NCBI GenBank assembly: GCA_000949895.1
Contig: JWIT01000034.1
Location: 1 to 37,937 of the forward strand
DNA from: Agrobacterium arsenijevicii
GTDB taxonomy: Bacteria; Pseudomonadota; Alphaproteobacteria; Rhizobiales; Rhizobiaceae
Direction of reading: 5' to 3'
DNA length: 37,937 nucleotides
In this document: positions 1 to 7,633 of the stretch, one piece after another
Numbering within the stretch: the first letter of the stretch is position 1
How the letters are laid out: every line of letters begins with the position of its first letter
The notes under the pieces: model-generated
Database searches by the model: none
Told to the model about the DNA's origin: nothing
What the model saw: the letters and a program-made list of their open reading frames with translations, nothing else
Program-made: the position numbers and the translations under genes

Positions 1-120
1 CAGCTTGATCCCATCCCCAATGCAGAGAGTGTTTCTTAGGAAAGCCGATCTTGCAAAGGCTGCGCCCGCCCAACATTTACGTCCATAGTCGTCCCTGACG
101 AAATCCTCCGGCATGCGTTG

Positions 121-131
121 GATTCCATCAT
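121..131. promoter_or_regulatory. Repeat GATTCCATCAT upstream of the LacI gene, copy 1
   Basis: The 11 bases GATTCCATCAT stand 57 bases before the regulator start and recur exactly at 1228-1238, in front of the next gene. Two identical copies upstream of a LacI gene and its likely target make an operator or shared promoter element plausible. The function is inferred. Confidence 0.4.
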
Positions 132-188
132 CATCCGTGACATGTTTTGCGAGATATGACAGAAATCTTTCCGTCTACGGGGTCCCCC

Positions 189-1217
189 ATGAAACGTCCG
201 ACCATCACAGATGTCGCAAACGCCGCCGGCGTCAGCGTTGCGACTGTCGACAGGGTATTGAATGGTCGCCTGCCGGTGCGGGAGGAAACCTCGCGGCGGG
301 TGTTCGAGGCGGCGGAAAAGATCGGTTTCCATGCCACCAACATCATCCGCCAGCGCATGCTGGCCGATCTGCCGTCCTATAATCTCGGCATCATTCTGCG
401 GAAAGAACGGCACTCCTTTTACCAGACATTTGCCGATGAGCTGGAGCTTGCGGCACGCAACGTGAGGGATCGCCATCTGAACCTGCGCATCGAATTTGCG
501 CAGTCGGGCGAGCCGAGCGAGCTTGCGGGCCTTCTGTCCGGCATGAAAGGTAGGGTGCAGGCCGTGGCAGCCACCGGGCCTGACCATCATGACGTTACGG
601 CGGCCGTCGAGGCTTTGAAGGCGAAGGGTATTCCCACCTTTTCGCTGCTTTCCGATTTCGCGCAGGGCGTGCGGGAGGCTTACCTTGGCGCAAATAACAT
701 GAAGGTCGGGCGCACGGCGGCGTGGATGATCTCGCGGCTGGCGCGCAGCAAGGGCAAGGTGCTTCTTTTGCTTGGTGGCCACCGGTTTCACGGCCATTCG
801 CTGCGGGAAACCGGTTTTCGCAGCTATATCAGGGAATATGCGCCGGAATTCGAGGTGATGGACGCGCTGATCACGCTGGAAACGCGACGGCTGACCTATG
901 AGCTTGTCATGGACACCATCGCCAAACACCAGGATCTCGTCGGCATCTATTGCATCGGCGGCGGCATGGAAGGCGTGATCGAGGCCCTGCAGCAGGAGAA
1001 CCGCCAGGAAACCATCGTCTGCCTCGTCAACGAGTTGACGCCGGAATCCCGTCAGGCGCTGCTTGAGCGGCGTATTACCGGCGTGTTCCAGACGCCGCTT
1101 CGCGAACTATGTGCCGACCTCGTTGCCACCATGGTTCACACCATCGAACACGGCATGGCGGAAACGCCGGGGCAAAGATTTGTGCCCGCCCATCTGTGGG
1201 TTCCTGAGAGCCTTTGA
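189..1217 (+). CDS. LacI-family transcriptional regulator
   Basis: This is a DNA-binding regulator of 342 aa. An N-terminal LacI helix-turn-helix (about residues 4-24, with TITDVANAAGVSVATVDRVL) is followed by a periplasmic-binding-protein-like effector domain of the sugar-sensing type (about 60-340). I chose the ATG at 189 because the HTH begins four residues later, as is usual in LacI proteins; an upstream in-frame start at 147 would add 14 residues with no family counterpart. The gene lies 280 bases upstream of an inositol-type binding protein on the same strand. An 11-base repeat, GATTCCATCAT, occurs upstream of both genes. It most likely represses the inositol-type cluster and itself, with an inositol-like sugar as inducer; that role is inferred from position. 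Confidence 0.88.
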   Translation: MKRPTITDVANAAGVSVATVDRVLNGRLPVREETSRRVFEAAEKIGFHATNIIRQRMLADLPSYNLGIILRKERHSFYQTFADELELAARNVRDRHLNLRIEFAQSGEPSELAGLLSGMKGRVQAVAATGPDHHDVTAAVEALKAKGIPTFSLLSDFAQGVREAYLGANNMKVGRTAAWMISRLARSKGKVLLLLGGHRFHGHSLRETGFRSYIREYAPEFEVMDALITLETRRLTYELVMDTIAKHQDLVGIYCIGGGMEGVIEALQQENRQETIVCLVNELTPESRQALLERRITGVFQTPLRELCADLVATMVHTIEHGMAETPGQRFVPAHLWVPESL

Positions 1218-1238
1218 TGGTTTGATAGATTCCATCAT
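1215..1238. promoter_or_regulatory. Candidate LacI operator before the binding-protein gene
   Basis: TGATGG (1215-1220) and CCATCA (1232-1237) form a perfect 6-bp inverted repeat with an 11-base spacer. The right half is embedded in the GATTCCATCAT repeat (1228-1238) that also precedes the regulator gene. The left arm overlaps the regulator's TGA stop. The rest of the 280-base gap to 1498 shows no gene. Confidence 0.4.
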
Positions 1239-1497
1239 AAATGCAGCGTCTCTTTCTATCAGTCATGATGGTTTTGCCCACCGAAGACGCGTTGACGCCG
1301 GCCCCGGACTAGGACCATGTTGCCGGCATGTGGAGCGGGCAGGAGGCTGATCCACGACAATAACGATGTTTCAGGTTGCCAAACGCCGCAGATTTCCATC
1401 TTCGGCGACCGGTATCCCTTTGCCGGCGATCGGCTGTGGCGCGAGGTGCGCAGAGCCTTTTGGCCGGTGCTTTTCAAGAGTTTCGGAGGAGGACGAC

Positions 1498-2439
1498 ATG
1501 AAAAGACATTTTGCGATTGCGGCTCTGGCCACCATGCTGGCGACCACGGCTTCGGCTCAGACCATTGGCGTTTCGATGGCCCTGTTCGACGACAATTTCC
1601 TGACCGTGCTGCGCAACGGCATGATCGACTATTCGAAGGGCATGAACGGTGTCTCGCTGCAGATCGAGGACGCCCAGAACGATGTCGGCAAACAATTGAG
1701 CCAGGTGCAGAACTTCATTGCCGCCGGCGTCAATGCCATCATCGTCAATCCCGTCGATACGGATGCGACGGTGGCGCTCTCGCAGGCCGCCGCCAAGGCC
1801 GGCATTCCGCTCGTTTACGTCAACCGCCAGCCGGTCAATCTCGACAGCCTGCCGGACAAGCAGGCCTTCGTCGCTTCCGATGAAAAACAGTCGGGAACCT
1901 TGCAGACGCAGGAAGTCTGCCGGCTTCTGAAGGCGGCGGGCAAAAAGGAAGCCAGGGCTGTGGTGATGATGGGCGAGCTTTCCAACCAGGCGGCCCGTAT
2001 GCGCACTGAGGACATCAAGGAAGTCGTCGCCACCCCGGATTGCAGCTTCATCAAGCTTGTCGAGGAACAATCCGCCAACTGGTCGCGCACGCAGGGGTCG
2101 GACCTGATGACCAACTGGCTCTCGGCCGGCGTTGAGTTCGATGCGGTGATTTCCAACAATGACGAGATGGCGATCGGCGCGATCCAGTCGCTGAAGGCGG
2201 CCGGCCGGCCGATGGACGGCGTCATCATCGCGGGTATCGACGCGACGCAGGACGCACTTGCCGCGATGGCAGCGGGCGATCTGGATGTCAGCGTTTTCCA
2301 GAATGCCGCCGGTCAGGGCAAGGGTGCGGTGGATGCTGCGCTGAAACTCGCCAAGGGCGAGACGATCGACAAGAAGGTCTTCGTGCCCTTCGAACTCGTC
2401 ACACCCGCCAACCTCAAGGATTACCAGGCGAAGAACTGA
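1498..2439 (+). CDS. Periplasmic sugar-binding protein (ribose/inositol type)
   Basis: This is the substrate-binding component of a sugar ABC importer, 313 aa. A signal peptide covers residues 1-20 (cleavage after TTASA). The mature part is a type-1 periplasmic binding fold like ribose, inositol and rhizopine (MocB) binding proteins, with the familiar stretches IIVNPVDTDA and AGIDATQDALAAMAAGDL. The ATG at 1498 is preceded by a GGAGG ribosome site (about 7 bases away), which decides the start over an upstream in-frame ATG at 1366. No ATPase or permease of the matching RbsA/RbsC type lies anywhere in the window, so it must pair with a transporter encoded elsewhere or be an orphan. The downstream iol-like genes suggest an inositol isomer or derivative as ligand. 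Confidence 0.85.
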   Translation: MKRHFAIAALATMLATTASAQTIGVSMALFDDNFLTVLRNGMIDYSKGMNGVSLQIEDAQNDVGKQLSQVQNFIAAGVNAIIVNPVDTDATVALSQAAAKAGIPLVYVNRQPVNLDSLPDKQAFVASDEKQSGTLQTQEVCRLLKAAGKKEARAVVMMGELSNQAARMRTEDIKEVVATPDCSFIKLVEEQSANWSRTQGSDLMTNWLSAGVEFDAVISNNDEMAIGAIQSLKAAGRPMDGVIIAGIDATQDALAAMAAGDLDVSVFQNAAGQGKGAVDAALKLAKGETIDKKVFVPFELVTPANLKDYQAKN

Positions 2440-2440
2440 G

Positions 2441-2465
2441 GCCGGCATTCACTGGGAATGCCGGC
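2441..2465 (+). terminator. Hairpin after the binding-protein gene (first of two)
   Basis: GCCGGCATTC (2441-2450) pairs perfectly with GAATGCCGGC (2456-2465) over a 5-base loop. It begins two bases after the stop codon. No T-run follows, so it is better read as an mRNA-stabilising or attenuating stem-loop than as a complete intrinsic terminator. Confidence 0.6.
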
Positions 2466-2501
2466 AATAAATCAGGGCCACCCATGAAAAAGCCGGCCCA
2501 A

Positions 2502-2531
2502 GGCCGCGGTCTCTTCTCCCGGACCGCGGCC
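2502..2531 (+). terminator. Second hairpin in the same intergenic gap
   Basis: GGCCGCGGTC (2502-2511) pairs perfectly with GACCGCGGCC (2522-2531) across a 10-base loop. With the hairpin at 2441-2465 it forms a tandem pair between the binding-protein gene and the iolH-like gene. It would reduce read-through into the enzymes or protect the upstream mRNA. There is no T-tract. Confidence 0.55.
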
Positions 2532-2580
2532 CAACCTGTCCGCAACGACCTCAACAGATACCGACGACAAGGAAGCGTAT

Positions 2581-3480
2581 ATGCGCATCGCCATCGACCC
2601 GTTCATGCACCGCCATCTCAGCCTCGGAGCTCTTCCCGCCAAGGTGCGCGAACTCGGCTACGACTGGATCGAACTCAGCCCGCGTGCCGATTTCCTCGAA
2701 TGGTTCAAGGCGCCGCGCGTATTTCCCGAAAGGATCCGCTCGTTCAAGAAGGCGCTGGCGGCTGAAAACGTCAAGATCGCCTCGCTGCTGCCGATGTATC
2801 GCTGGGCCTCCAATGACGAGACCGAACGCCAGGCGGCGGTGAAACACTGGAAACGCGCCATCGAGATCGCCATCGAGCTGGAGGTCGATACGATGAACTC
2901 CGAATTCGGCCGTGGCCCGCATCCTGACAAGGGGTCATGTTATTGCTGCCATACCGGCTCGATGATCGAGGCCTGCGAGGATGCCTGGTGGCGCTCCATG
3001 GAGGAACTGGTGCCGATCTTCGAGCGCGAAAACATCAATCTGCATGTGGAGCCGCACCCGGAAGACTGGTGCGAGACGCTTCAGCCGGCGCTCGACATCA
3101 TCCGCACCGTCAATTCGAAGAATGTGAAGTTTCTCTATTGCGCGCCGCACACCTTCTATTTCGGTGACGACACCAAGGCGATGCTGCGCGAGGCGAAGGA
3201 TGTGCTCGCCCATGTGCATGTGGGCGACACGTTCAACCACAAGGCCAGCTCCGGGCTGCGCTACATTCTCAACCCGCCCGGCACGCAGGCGCGCGTGCAC
3301 CAGCACTTGAACATCGGCCAGGGTGAGGTGCCGTGGGACGACTTCTTCGGCACGCTTTCCGAAATCGGCTTCGACGGCATCATGACCTCCTGCGTCTTCG
3401 CCTGGGAGGACAGGGCCGATGAATCGGGCAGGTTCATGTGCGCCGAGATCAACAACTATATCGAAAAATACCGCAAGTGA
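2581..3480 (+). CDS. IolH-like sugar isomerase/epimerase (TIM barrel)
   Basis: A 299-aa protein of the xylose-isomerase-like TIM-barrel superfamily (AP_endonuc_2 fold), cytoplasmic, with no signal peptide. Its N-terminus (IAIDPFMHR, WIELSPRADFL), the block NHKASSGLRYILNPPG and the block HQHLNIGQGEVPWDD match my memory of IolH from myo-inositol operons. IolH's exact reaction is not firmly established; an isomerase or epimerase step on a keto-inositol or derived sugar is likely. An unusual feature is a cysteine-rich insertion around residues 116-126 (C120, C122, C123, H124) that I do not recall in Bacillus IolH. AAGGA lies about 8 bases before the ATG. The gene is followed after 10 bases by the IolG-like gene, so the two are co-transcribed. 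Confidence 0.75.
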   Translation: MRIAIDPFMHRHLSLGALPAKVRELGYDWIELSPRADFLEWFKAPRVFPERIRSFKKALAAENVKIASLLPMYRWASNDETERQAAVKHWKRAIEIAIELEVDTMNSEFGRGPHPDKGSCYCCHTGSMIEACEDAWWRSMEELVPIFERENINLHVEPHPEDWCETLQPALDIIRTVNSKNVKFLYCAPHTFYFGDDTKAMLREAKDVLAHVHVGDTFNHKASSGLRYILNPPGTQARVHQHLNIGQGEVPWDDFFGTLSEIGFDGIMTSCVFAWEDRADESGRFMCAEINNYIEKYRK

Positions 3481-3490
3481 GGTTTTTCCC

Positions 3491-4501
3491 ATGACTGTGA
3501 GAATTGGTGTCATCGGCACCGGCGCGATTGGCCGTGACCATGCCCGCCGCATAAACAAGGTACTCGGAGGCGCAAAGGTCGTGGCGCTGAGTGACGTCAA
3601 CCCCGCATCCGCCGAAGCGGTGAGGAACGACATTGCTCCGGACGCCGTCATCTTCGCCACCGGCGAGGAACTGATTGCATCGCCGGATGTGGACGCCGTT
3701 CTGGTGACCTCCTGGGGTGCAACGCATGAGCAATATGTGCTGGCGGCCATTGCCGCCGGCAAGCCCTGCTTTTGCGAAAAGCCGCTGGCGACAACGGCGG
3801 AAGGGGCAAAACGCATCGTTGACGCCGAGGTGGCGCAGGGCAAGCGGCTGGTTCAGGTGGGCTTTATGCGCCGTTATGACGCCGGTTATGTGGCGTTGAA
3901 ACAGGCCGTCGACACCAAGATCGGCGCGCCGATCATGGTGCACGCCGCCCATCGCAATCCGGCGGTTCCGGAGCAATATGTGACTGCTATGGCCATCCAC
4001 GACACGATGATCCACGAGATCGACGTGCTGCGCTGGCTGCTCGACGATGACTATGTTTCGGCGCGGGTCCTCTTTCCCCGCTCGGCGGCCAGAAGCCATG
4101 CGCGGCTGAAGGATCCGCAGATCGTCATTCTGGAGACCGCCAGGGGCACGGTCATCGACGTCGAAATTTTCGTCAATTGCCATTATGGCTATGATATTCA
4201 GTGCCAGGTGGTGGGAGAGGATGGCATAGCCAGCCTGCCGGAACCGATGTCCGTCCAGACCCGCCTTGGCGCCAAGCTACAGAACGATATCCTGACAGAC
4301 TGGAAGGATCGCTTTATCGCGAGCTATGATGTGGAGTTGCAGGACTTCATCAATGCTGCGGCGAATAAAACAGCGGCCGGACCTAATTCCTGGGATGGTT
4401 ACGTGGCCGCCATCACATCCGATGCCTGCGTCGCCGCACAGGAAACCGGCGGCGCTGCGGTCGCCATCGACCTTCCCGCGCGTCCTGCCCTTTATCAGTG
4501 A
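3491..4501 (+). CDS. iolG: Inositol 2-dehydrogenase (Gfo/Idh/MocA family)
   Basis: An NAD-dependent dehydrogenase of 336 aa, expected to oxidise myo-inositol (and possibly D-chiro-inositol) to the 2-keto form, scyllo-inosose. The Rossmann glycine motif GVIGTGAIG is at residues 6-14, the EKP motif at 96-98 with catalytic K97, and D171 and H175 correspond to the Asp/His pair of Bacillus IolG (K97, D172, H176), one residue being deleted before them. Long blocks such as FCEKPLATTAEG, LVQVGFMRRYD and NCHYGYDIQC match IolG as I know it, so this is closer to IolG than to generic family members. The ATG at 3491 was chosen because the Rossmann strand starts at residue 4. It lies 10 bases after the iolH-like gene and 9 before the iolI-like gene. 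Confidence 0.82.
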   Translation: MTVRIGVIGTGAIGRDHARRINKVLGGAKVVALSDVNPASAEAVRNDIAPDAVIFATGEELIASPDVDAVLVTSWGATHEQYVLAAIAAGKPCFCEKPLATTAEGAKRIVDAEVAQGKRLVQVGFMRRYDAGYVALKQAVDTKIGAPIMVHAAHRNPAVPEQYVTAMAIHDTMIHEIDVLRWLLDDDYVSARVLFPRSAARSHARLKDPQIVILETARGTVIDVEIFVNCHYGYDIQCQVVGEDGIASLPEPMSVQTRLGAKLQNDILTDWKDRFIASYDVELQDFINAAANKTAAGPNSWDGYVAAITSDACVAAQETGGAAVAIDLPARPALYQ

Positions 4502-4510
4502 GGAAATCTC

Positions 4511-5296
4511 ATGCGTTTTGCCATCAACCACATCACCGCGCCGAAACTCTCGCTCGAAGACTTCTTCGCGACAGCGCGCAATCTTGGCCTTAGCGAAGTC
4601 GAAATCCGCAACGATCTGCCTGACATCGTCGGCACGGTGGAACCGGAGGCAGTGAAGGCGGCGGCCGAAAAGGCGGGTTTGACGATCATCTCCATCAACG
4701 CGCTTTATCCTTTCAACGTCTGGTCGGGCGAGCTGCCAAAGCGGGCGGTCACCATGGCTGATTATGCCGCCGAAAGCGGCGCGAAGGCGCTTGTCATGTG
4801 CCCGCTCAACGACGGCACGGCGGTGTCTTTCGACGATCTCGTGGCGGCGCTGAAGGCCATGAAACCCATCCTTGAAGAACGTGGACTGACCGGCTTCGTT
4901 GAGCCGCTCGGTTTCCCCGTTTCCTCGCTGCGCACCAAGGCTGAGGCCGTCAAGGCCATCGACGCGGCAGGCGGTGGCGATATCTACAGGCTGGTGCACG
5001 ACACCTTCCACCACCATCTGGCGGGGGAAACGGTGTTTTTCCCCGAGCGCACCGGCCTCGTCCACATATCAGGCGTGACAGACCCCGCCGTCTCCGTCGC
5101 CGACATGCTGGACGCCCACCGCGTTCTGGTGGATAGCGACGACCGGCTGGAGAATCTTGCCCAGATCAGGACGCTGGAGGCAGCTGGCTACAAGGGGCCT
5201 TACAGCTTCGAGCCTTTTGCGGCTGAGGTGCACGAGTTGAAAGACCCGGCCGCTGCCGTCAAAGACAGTATCGACCATATCGCCCAGACGCTATGA
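4511..5296 (+). CDS. IolI-like keto-inositol isomerase (TIM barrel)
   Basis: A 261-aa xylose-isomerase-like TIM barrel, cytoplasmic, resembling IolI, which interconverts scyllo-inosose (2-keto-myo-inositol) and 1-keto-D-chiro-inositol. The divalent-metal ligands of that fold can be placed: E131 (FVEPLG), D164 (VHDTFHHH), H185 (LVHISG) and E234 (SFEPFA). AGGAAA sits about 6 bases before the ATG. It is the last gene of the cluster and is closed by a perfect hairpin at 5303-5330. Together with IolG it would allow use of inositol stereoisomers. The other iol genes (iolB, C, D, E) are absent from the window, so the product must feed a pathway encoded elsewhere. Confidence 0.75.
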   Translation: MRFAINHITAPKLSLEDFFATARNLGLSEVEIRNDLPDIVGTVEPEAVKAAAEKAGLTIISINALYPFNVWSGELPKRAVTMADYAAESGAKALVMCPLNDGTAVSFDDLVAALKAMKPILEERGLTGFVEPLGFPVSSLRTKAEAVKAIDAAGGGDIYRLVHDTFHHHLAGETVFFPERTGLVHISGVTDPAVSVADMLDAHRVLVDSDDRLENLAQIRTLEAAGYKGPYSFEPFAAEVHELKDPAAAVKDSIDHIAQTL

Positions 5297-5302
5297 TCGC
5301 TT

Positions 5303-5330
5303 CACCGCCTGCGGTTTGCTGCAGGCGGTG
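5303..5330 (+). terminator. Hairpin terminator after the iolI-like gene
   Basis: CACCGCCTGC (5303-5312) pairs perfectly with GCAGGCGGTG (5321-5330) across an 8-base loop, 7 bases after the stop. The stem is strong but no T-run follows. The remaining 186 bases to the next start hold no further gene. Confidence 0.65.
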
Positions 5331-5516
5331 CTTGCGTTCGAATACAGGCTGATTGGTAGAAAACACAGAGAAATCAATTCCGCTTTTACGGATGATGCTG
5401 TAATCTTTGCGTGACAAAACAGAGCAGCAATCGGGCTCGGGTATTCTTGAAATCAACTGCTTTGTGCCGGTTTCTTGCCCGCCCCATCCTTAAAAGAGTG
5501 GGTGAATTTCCCTTTT

Positions 5517-6563
5517 ATGAAAATAGACAGGAAAACGACGCTTAAGGATGTGGCGCAGCAGGCGAATGTTTCGCTGAGCACCGCTTCGCACGCCCTTAAC
5601 GGCACGGCCCCCCTGACCACGCTTGTTCGGGAGCGGGTGCTGGAAGCGGCCCGTTCGCTCGGTTATCTCGAAAACCGCAGGCAGAAGGCGACGATTGCGA
5701 CCCTGCGCGTGGTGTTGCTGGCAATGACCAACGATGCGGCTCCGCAAAGTGATCTCAACATGGTCAGCTGGACGATGCTGAATGGCTTCCGGCGCGAATG
5801 CGAGCGGCGCGGCATTCGCATCGTTCCCTTTGTCAGCGCCACGAGCAGGCTTGATCCTGTCGCGGTGACGCAGGCGGCGGATGCTGACAATGTCGATGGC
5901 ATCGTGGTCTTGAACGACGACCAGCAGCAGCTCGTGCAGGCGCTCTCGGCGCTTGGTAAACCGGTGGTGCTGATCAATGGCGAGGACCCGGCCATGATCG
6001 TCGATACGGTGACGGCCGAGAACCGTTTCGGCGCCCGTCTTGGTATCGAACACCTGCTTTCGCTTGGTCATCGCAATATTCTGCACATTACCTGGAAGGG
6101 GCGCACGACGATCCGTCGCCGTTATGATGGCTATAGCGACGCCTTTCTTGCGGCGGGATTTCCGGTGCCTGCGGATATGGTCATTGAGGTGGAGAGTTAT
6201 GAACCCCAATGGGGCGAAACCGCCATTCGTCGCTTGCTTGCCGAGGAGCGCCCGCTCAGAAATGCAACGGCGATTTTCTGCGCGGCCGACAATCTGGCGC
6301 TCGGCTGTCTGAAAGCGCTGACGGAAGCCGGTGTCCGGGTTCCCGACGACGTTTCGGTATTGGGTTTCGATGATATCATGCCGGCGGCCTTCAGTGCGCC
6401 GCCGCTCAGCACCATTCAATTGCCCGCCGACAGGCTGGGTGGTGCGGCACTTTCCCTGCTGGAGCAGCGGCTTGTCGCCGCCGACCCGACCCGGCCTGCG
6501 CACCGGCTGGAACTTGGCTGTCGGCTTGTTTTAAGGGGCAGCATCGCGCCGCCCCCCAAATGA
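5517..6563 (+). CDS. LacI-family transcriptional regulator
   Basis: A 348-aa regulator with a LacI helix-turn-helix at residues 6-26 (TLKDVAQQANVSLSTASHAL) and a PurR/GalR-type effector domain ending in the typical SVLGFDDIMPAAFSAPPLSTIQLPADRLG block. The start was set at ATG 5517, five residues before the HTH; a TTG at 5475 would add 14 unsupported residues. No clear ribosome site is visible at either start. The gene converges on the minus-strand oligosaccharide operon with only 9 bases between the stop codons. It may regulate that operon or the upstream inositol-type cluster. Position alone does not decide. Confidence 0.87.
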   Translation: MKIDRKTTLKDVAQQANVSLSTASHALNGTAPLTTLVRERVLEAARSLGYLENRRQKATIATLRVVLLAMTNDAAPQSDLNMVSWTMLNGFRRECERRGIRIVPFVSATSRLDPVAVTQAADADNVDGIVVLNDDQQQLVQALSALGKPVVLINGEDPAMIVDTVTAENRFGARLGIEHLLSLGHRNILHITWKGRTTIRRRYDGYSDAFLAAGFPVPADMVIEVESYEPQWGETAIRRLLAEERPLRNATAIFCAADNLALGCLKALTEAGVRVPDDVSVLGFDDIMPAAFSAPPLSTIQLPADRLGGAALSLLEQRLVAADPTRPAHRLELGCRLVLRGSIAPPPK

Positions 6564-6572
6564 TATACCGCC

Positions 6573-7631
6573 TTACTTCATCCCCGTCCCGGCGATGCCA
6601 GTCGTAATGTAGCGTTGCAGGAACAGGAACACGACGGTTACAGGAGCGAGGCTGAGGAACGTCATGGCGAGAATATAGTGCCATTGCACCGAGAACTCGC
6701 CCTGAAAGGCGTTCAGCCCCACCTGCAACGTGAAGTTCTCGCGGCTGCTGAGAACGATCAGCGGCCAGAGGAAGTCGTTCCAGCGCCACAGCACCGAGAA
6801 GATCGCGAGAACCGCAAGGGCCGGTGCCGTCAGCGGCAGGATGATGCGCCAGAAGATGCGGAATTCGCTGGCCGCATCAACGCGCGCGGCCTCGATCAGC
6901 TCGTCGGGGATCGTCAGCATATATTGCCGGAGCAGGAACACGCCGGTTGGCGTCGCGACGGTGGGAATGATGACACCCCAGAGATTGTCGACGAGGCCGA
7001 CACCGACGATAACAAGATAGGCTGGCACCATGACGACGGTAAGTGGGATCATCAGCGTGGAGATGATCAGCACGAAAATCGCCTTCTCGCCGCGGAAGCG
7101 GTATTTCGAGAGAGCAAACGCCGCCATGGCGTTGACGATCAAGGTTAAAACCGTCGCGACAACAGTGACGAAGACCGAGTTCTTGAGGAAGGTCAGGAAG
7201 TTGAACTGGGTCAAGGGATCGGTAAAATTCTGCGTCGCGATCGTCAGTTTCTGGACGGGCGACATTTCGCGCGTGTCGACGCTGACCGGCGGGCCGGGAT
7301 TGGCCGGATCCACCATCTGCGCCTTGATGCCAACGCGCCGGACCATGGCCATCTCCCGCTCCATGCCGTCGATGGTGACGGTCCAGAGGCTGAGCGGCCT
7401 GTCATAACCTGGAACTTCCACCTGCACGGCGGCGCGCGGCAGAAGGCTCGGCGGAAACCGTGTGATCTCGGCTTCCGGCTTCAGCGAGGACATGGCGGCC
7501 CAGACAACGGGTATGAGCACCGCGAGCGTTCCGCCGATGAGCCAAACCCAGGAGAGAATATCGGTGAGACCGATCCTGCCGGGGCGGCGGGTTCGCGTCA
7601 GAAACGTGACTGCGTTTATATTGCCGGACAT
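6573..7631 (-). CDS. Sugar ABC permease, MalG type
   Basis: Inner-membrane permease subunit of 352 aa. One membrane helix near residues 25-48 is followed by a polar insertion of about 90 residues (roughly 55-145) and then the five-helix BPD transport core. The EAA loop that docks onto the ATPase is visible (EAARVDAASEFRIFWRIILPL). GGAG lies 8 bases before the start. The gene starts two bases after the stop of the MalF-type permease and is the last gene of the operon. It should form the heteromeric channel with that permease. The insertion is expected to face the periplasm; some rhizobial MalG-type permeases carry a similar one, as far as I recall. Confidence 0.88.
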   Translation of the reverse strand: MSGNINAVTFLTRTRRPGRIGLTDILSWVWLIGGTLAVLIPVVWAAMSSLKPEAEITRFPPSLLPRAAVQVEVPGYDRPLSLWTVTIDGMEREMAMVRRVGIKAQMVDPANPGPPVSVDTREMSPVQKLTIATQNFTDPLTQFNFLTFLKNSVFVTVVATVLTLIVNAMAAFALSKYRFRGEKAIFVLIISTLMIPLTVVMVPAYLVIVGVGLVDNLWGVIIPTVATPTGVFLLRQYMLTIPDELIEAARVDAASEFRIFWRIILPLTAPALAVLAIFSVLWRWNDFLWPLIVLSSRENFTLQVGLNAFQGEFSVQWHYILAMTFLSLAPVTVVFLFLQRYITTGIAGTGMK

Positions 7632-7633
7632 GA

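Noticed and set aside
1474..2448. Minus-strand frame of 324 codons
   Set aside because: Antisense shadow of the sugar-binding protein gene, which has a signal peptide and ribosome site.
6538..6560. GGGGC...GCCCC stem at the convergent end of the LacI gene
   Set aside because: Only 5 bp, lies inside the coding sequence and has no T-run; not convincing as a terminator.
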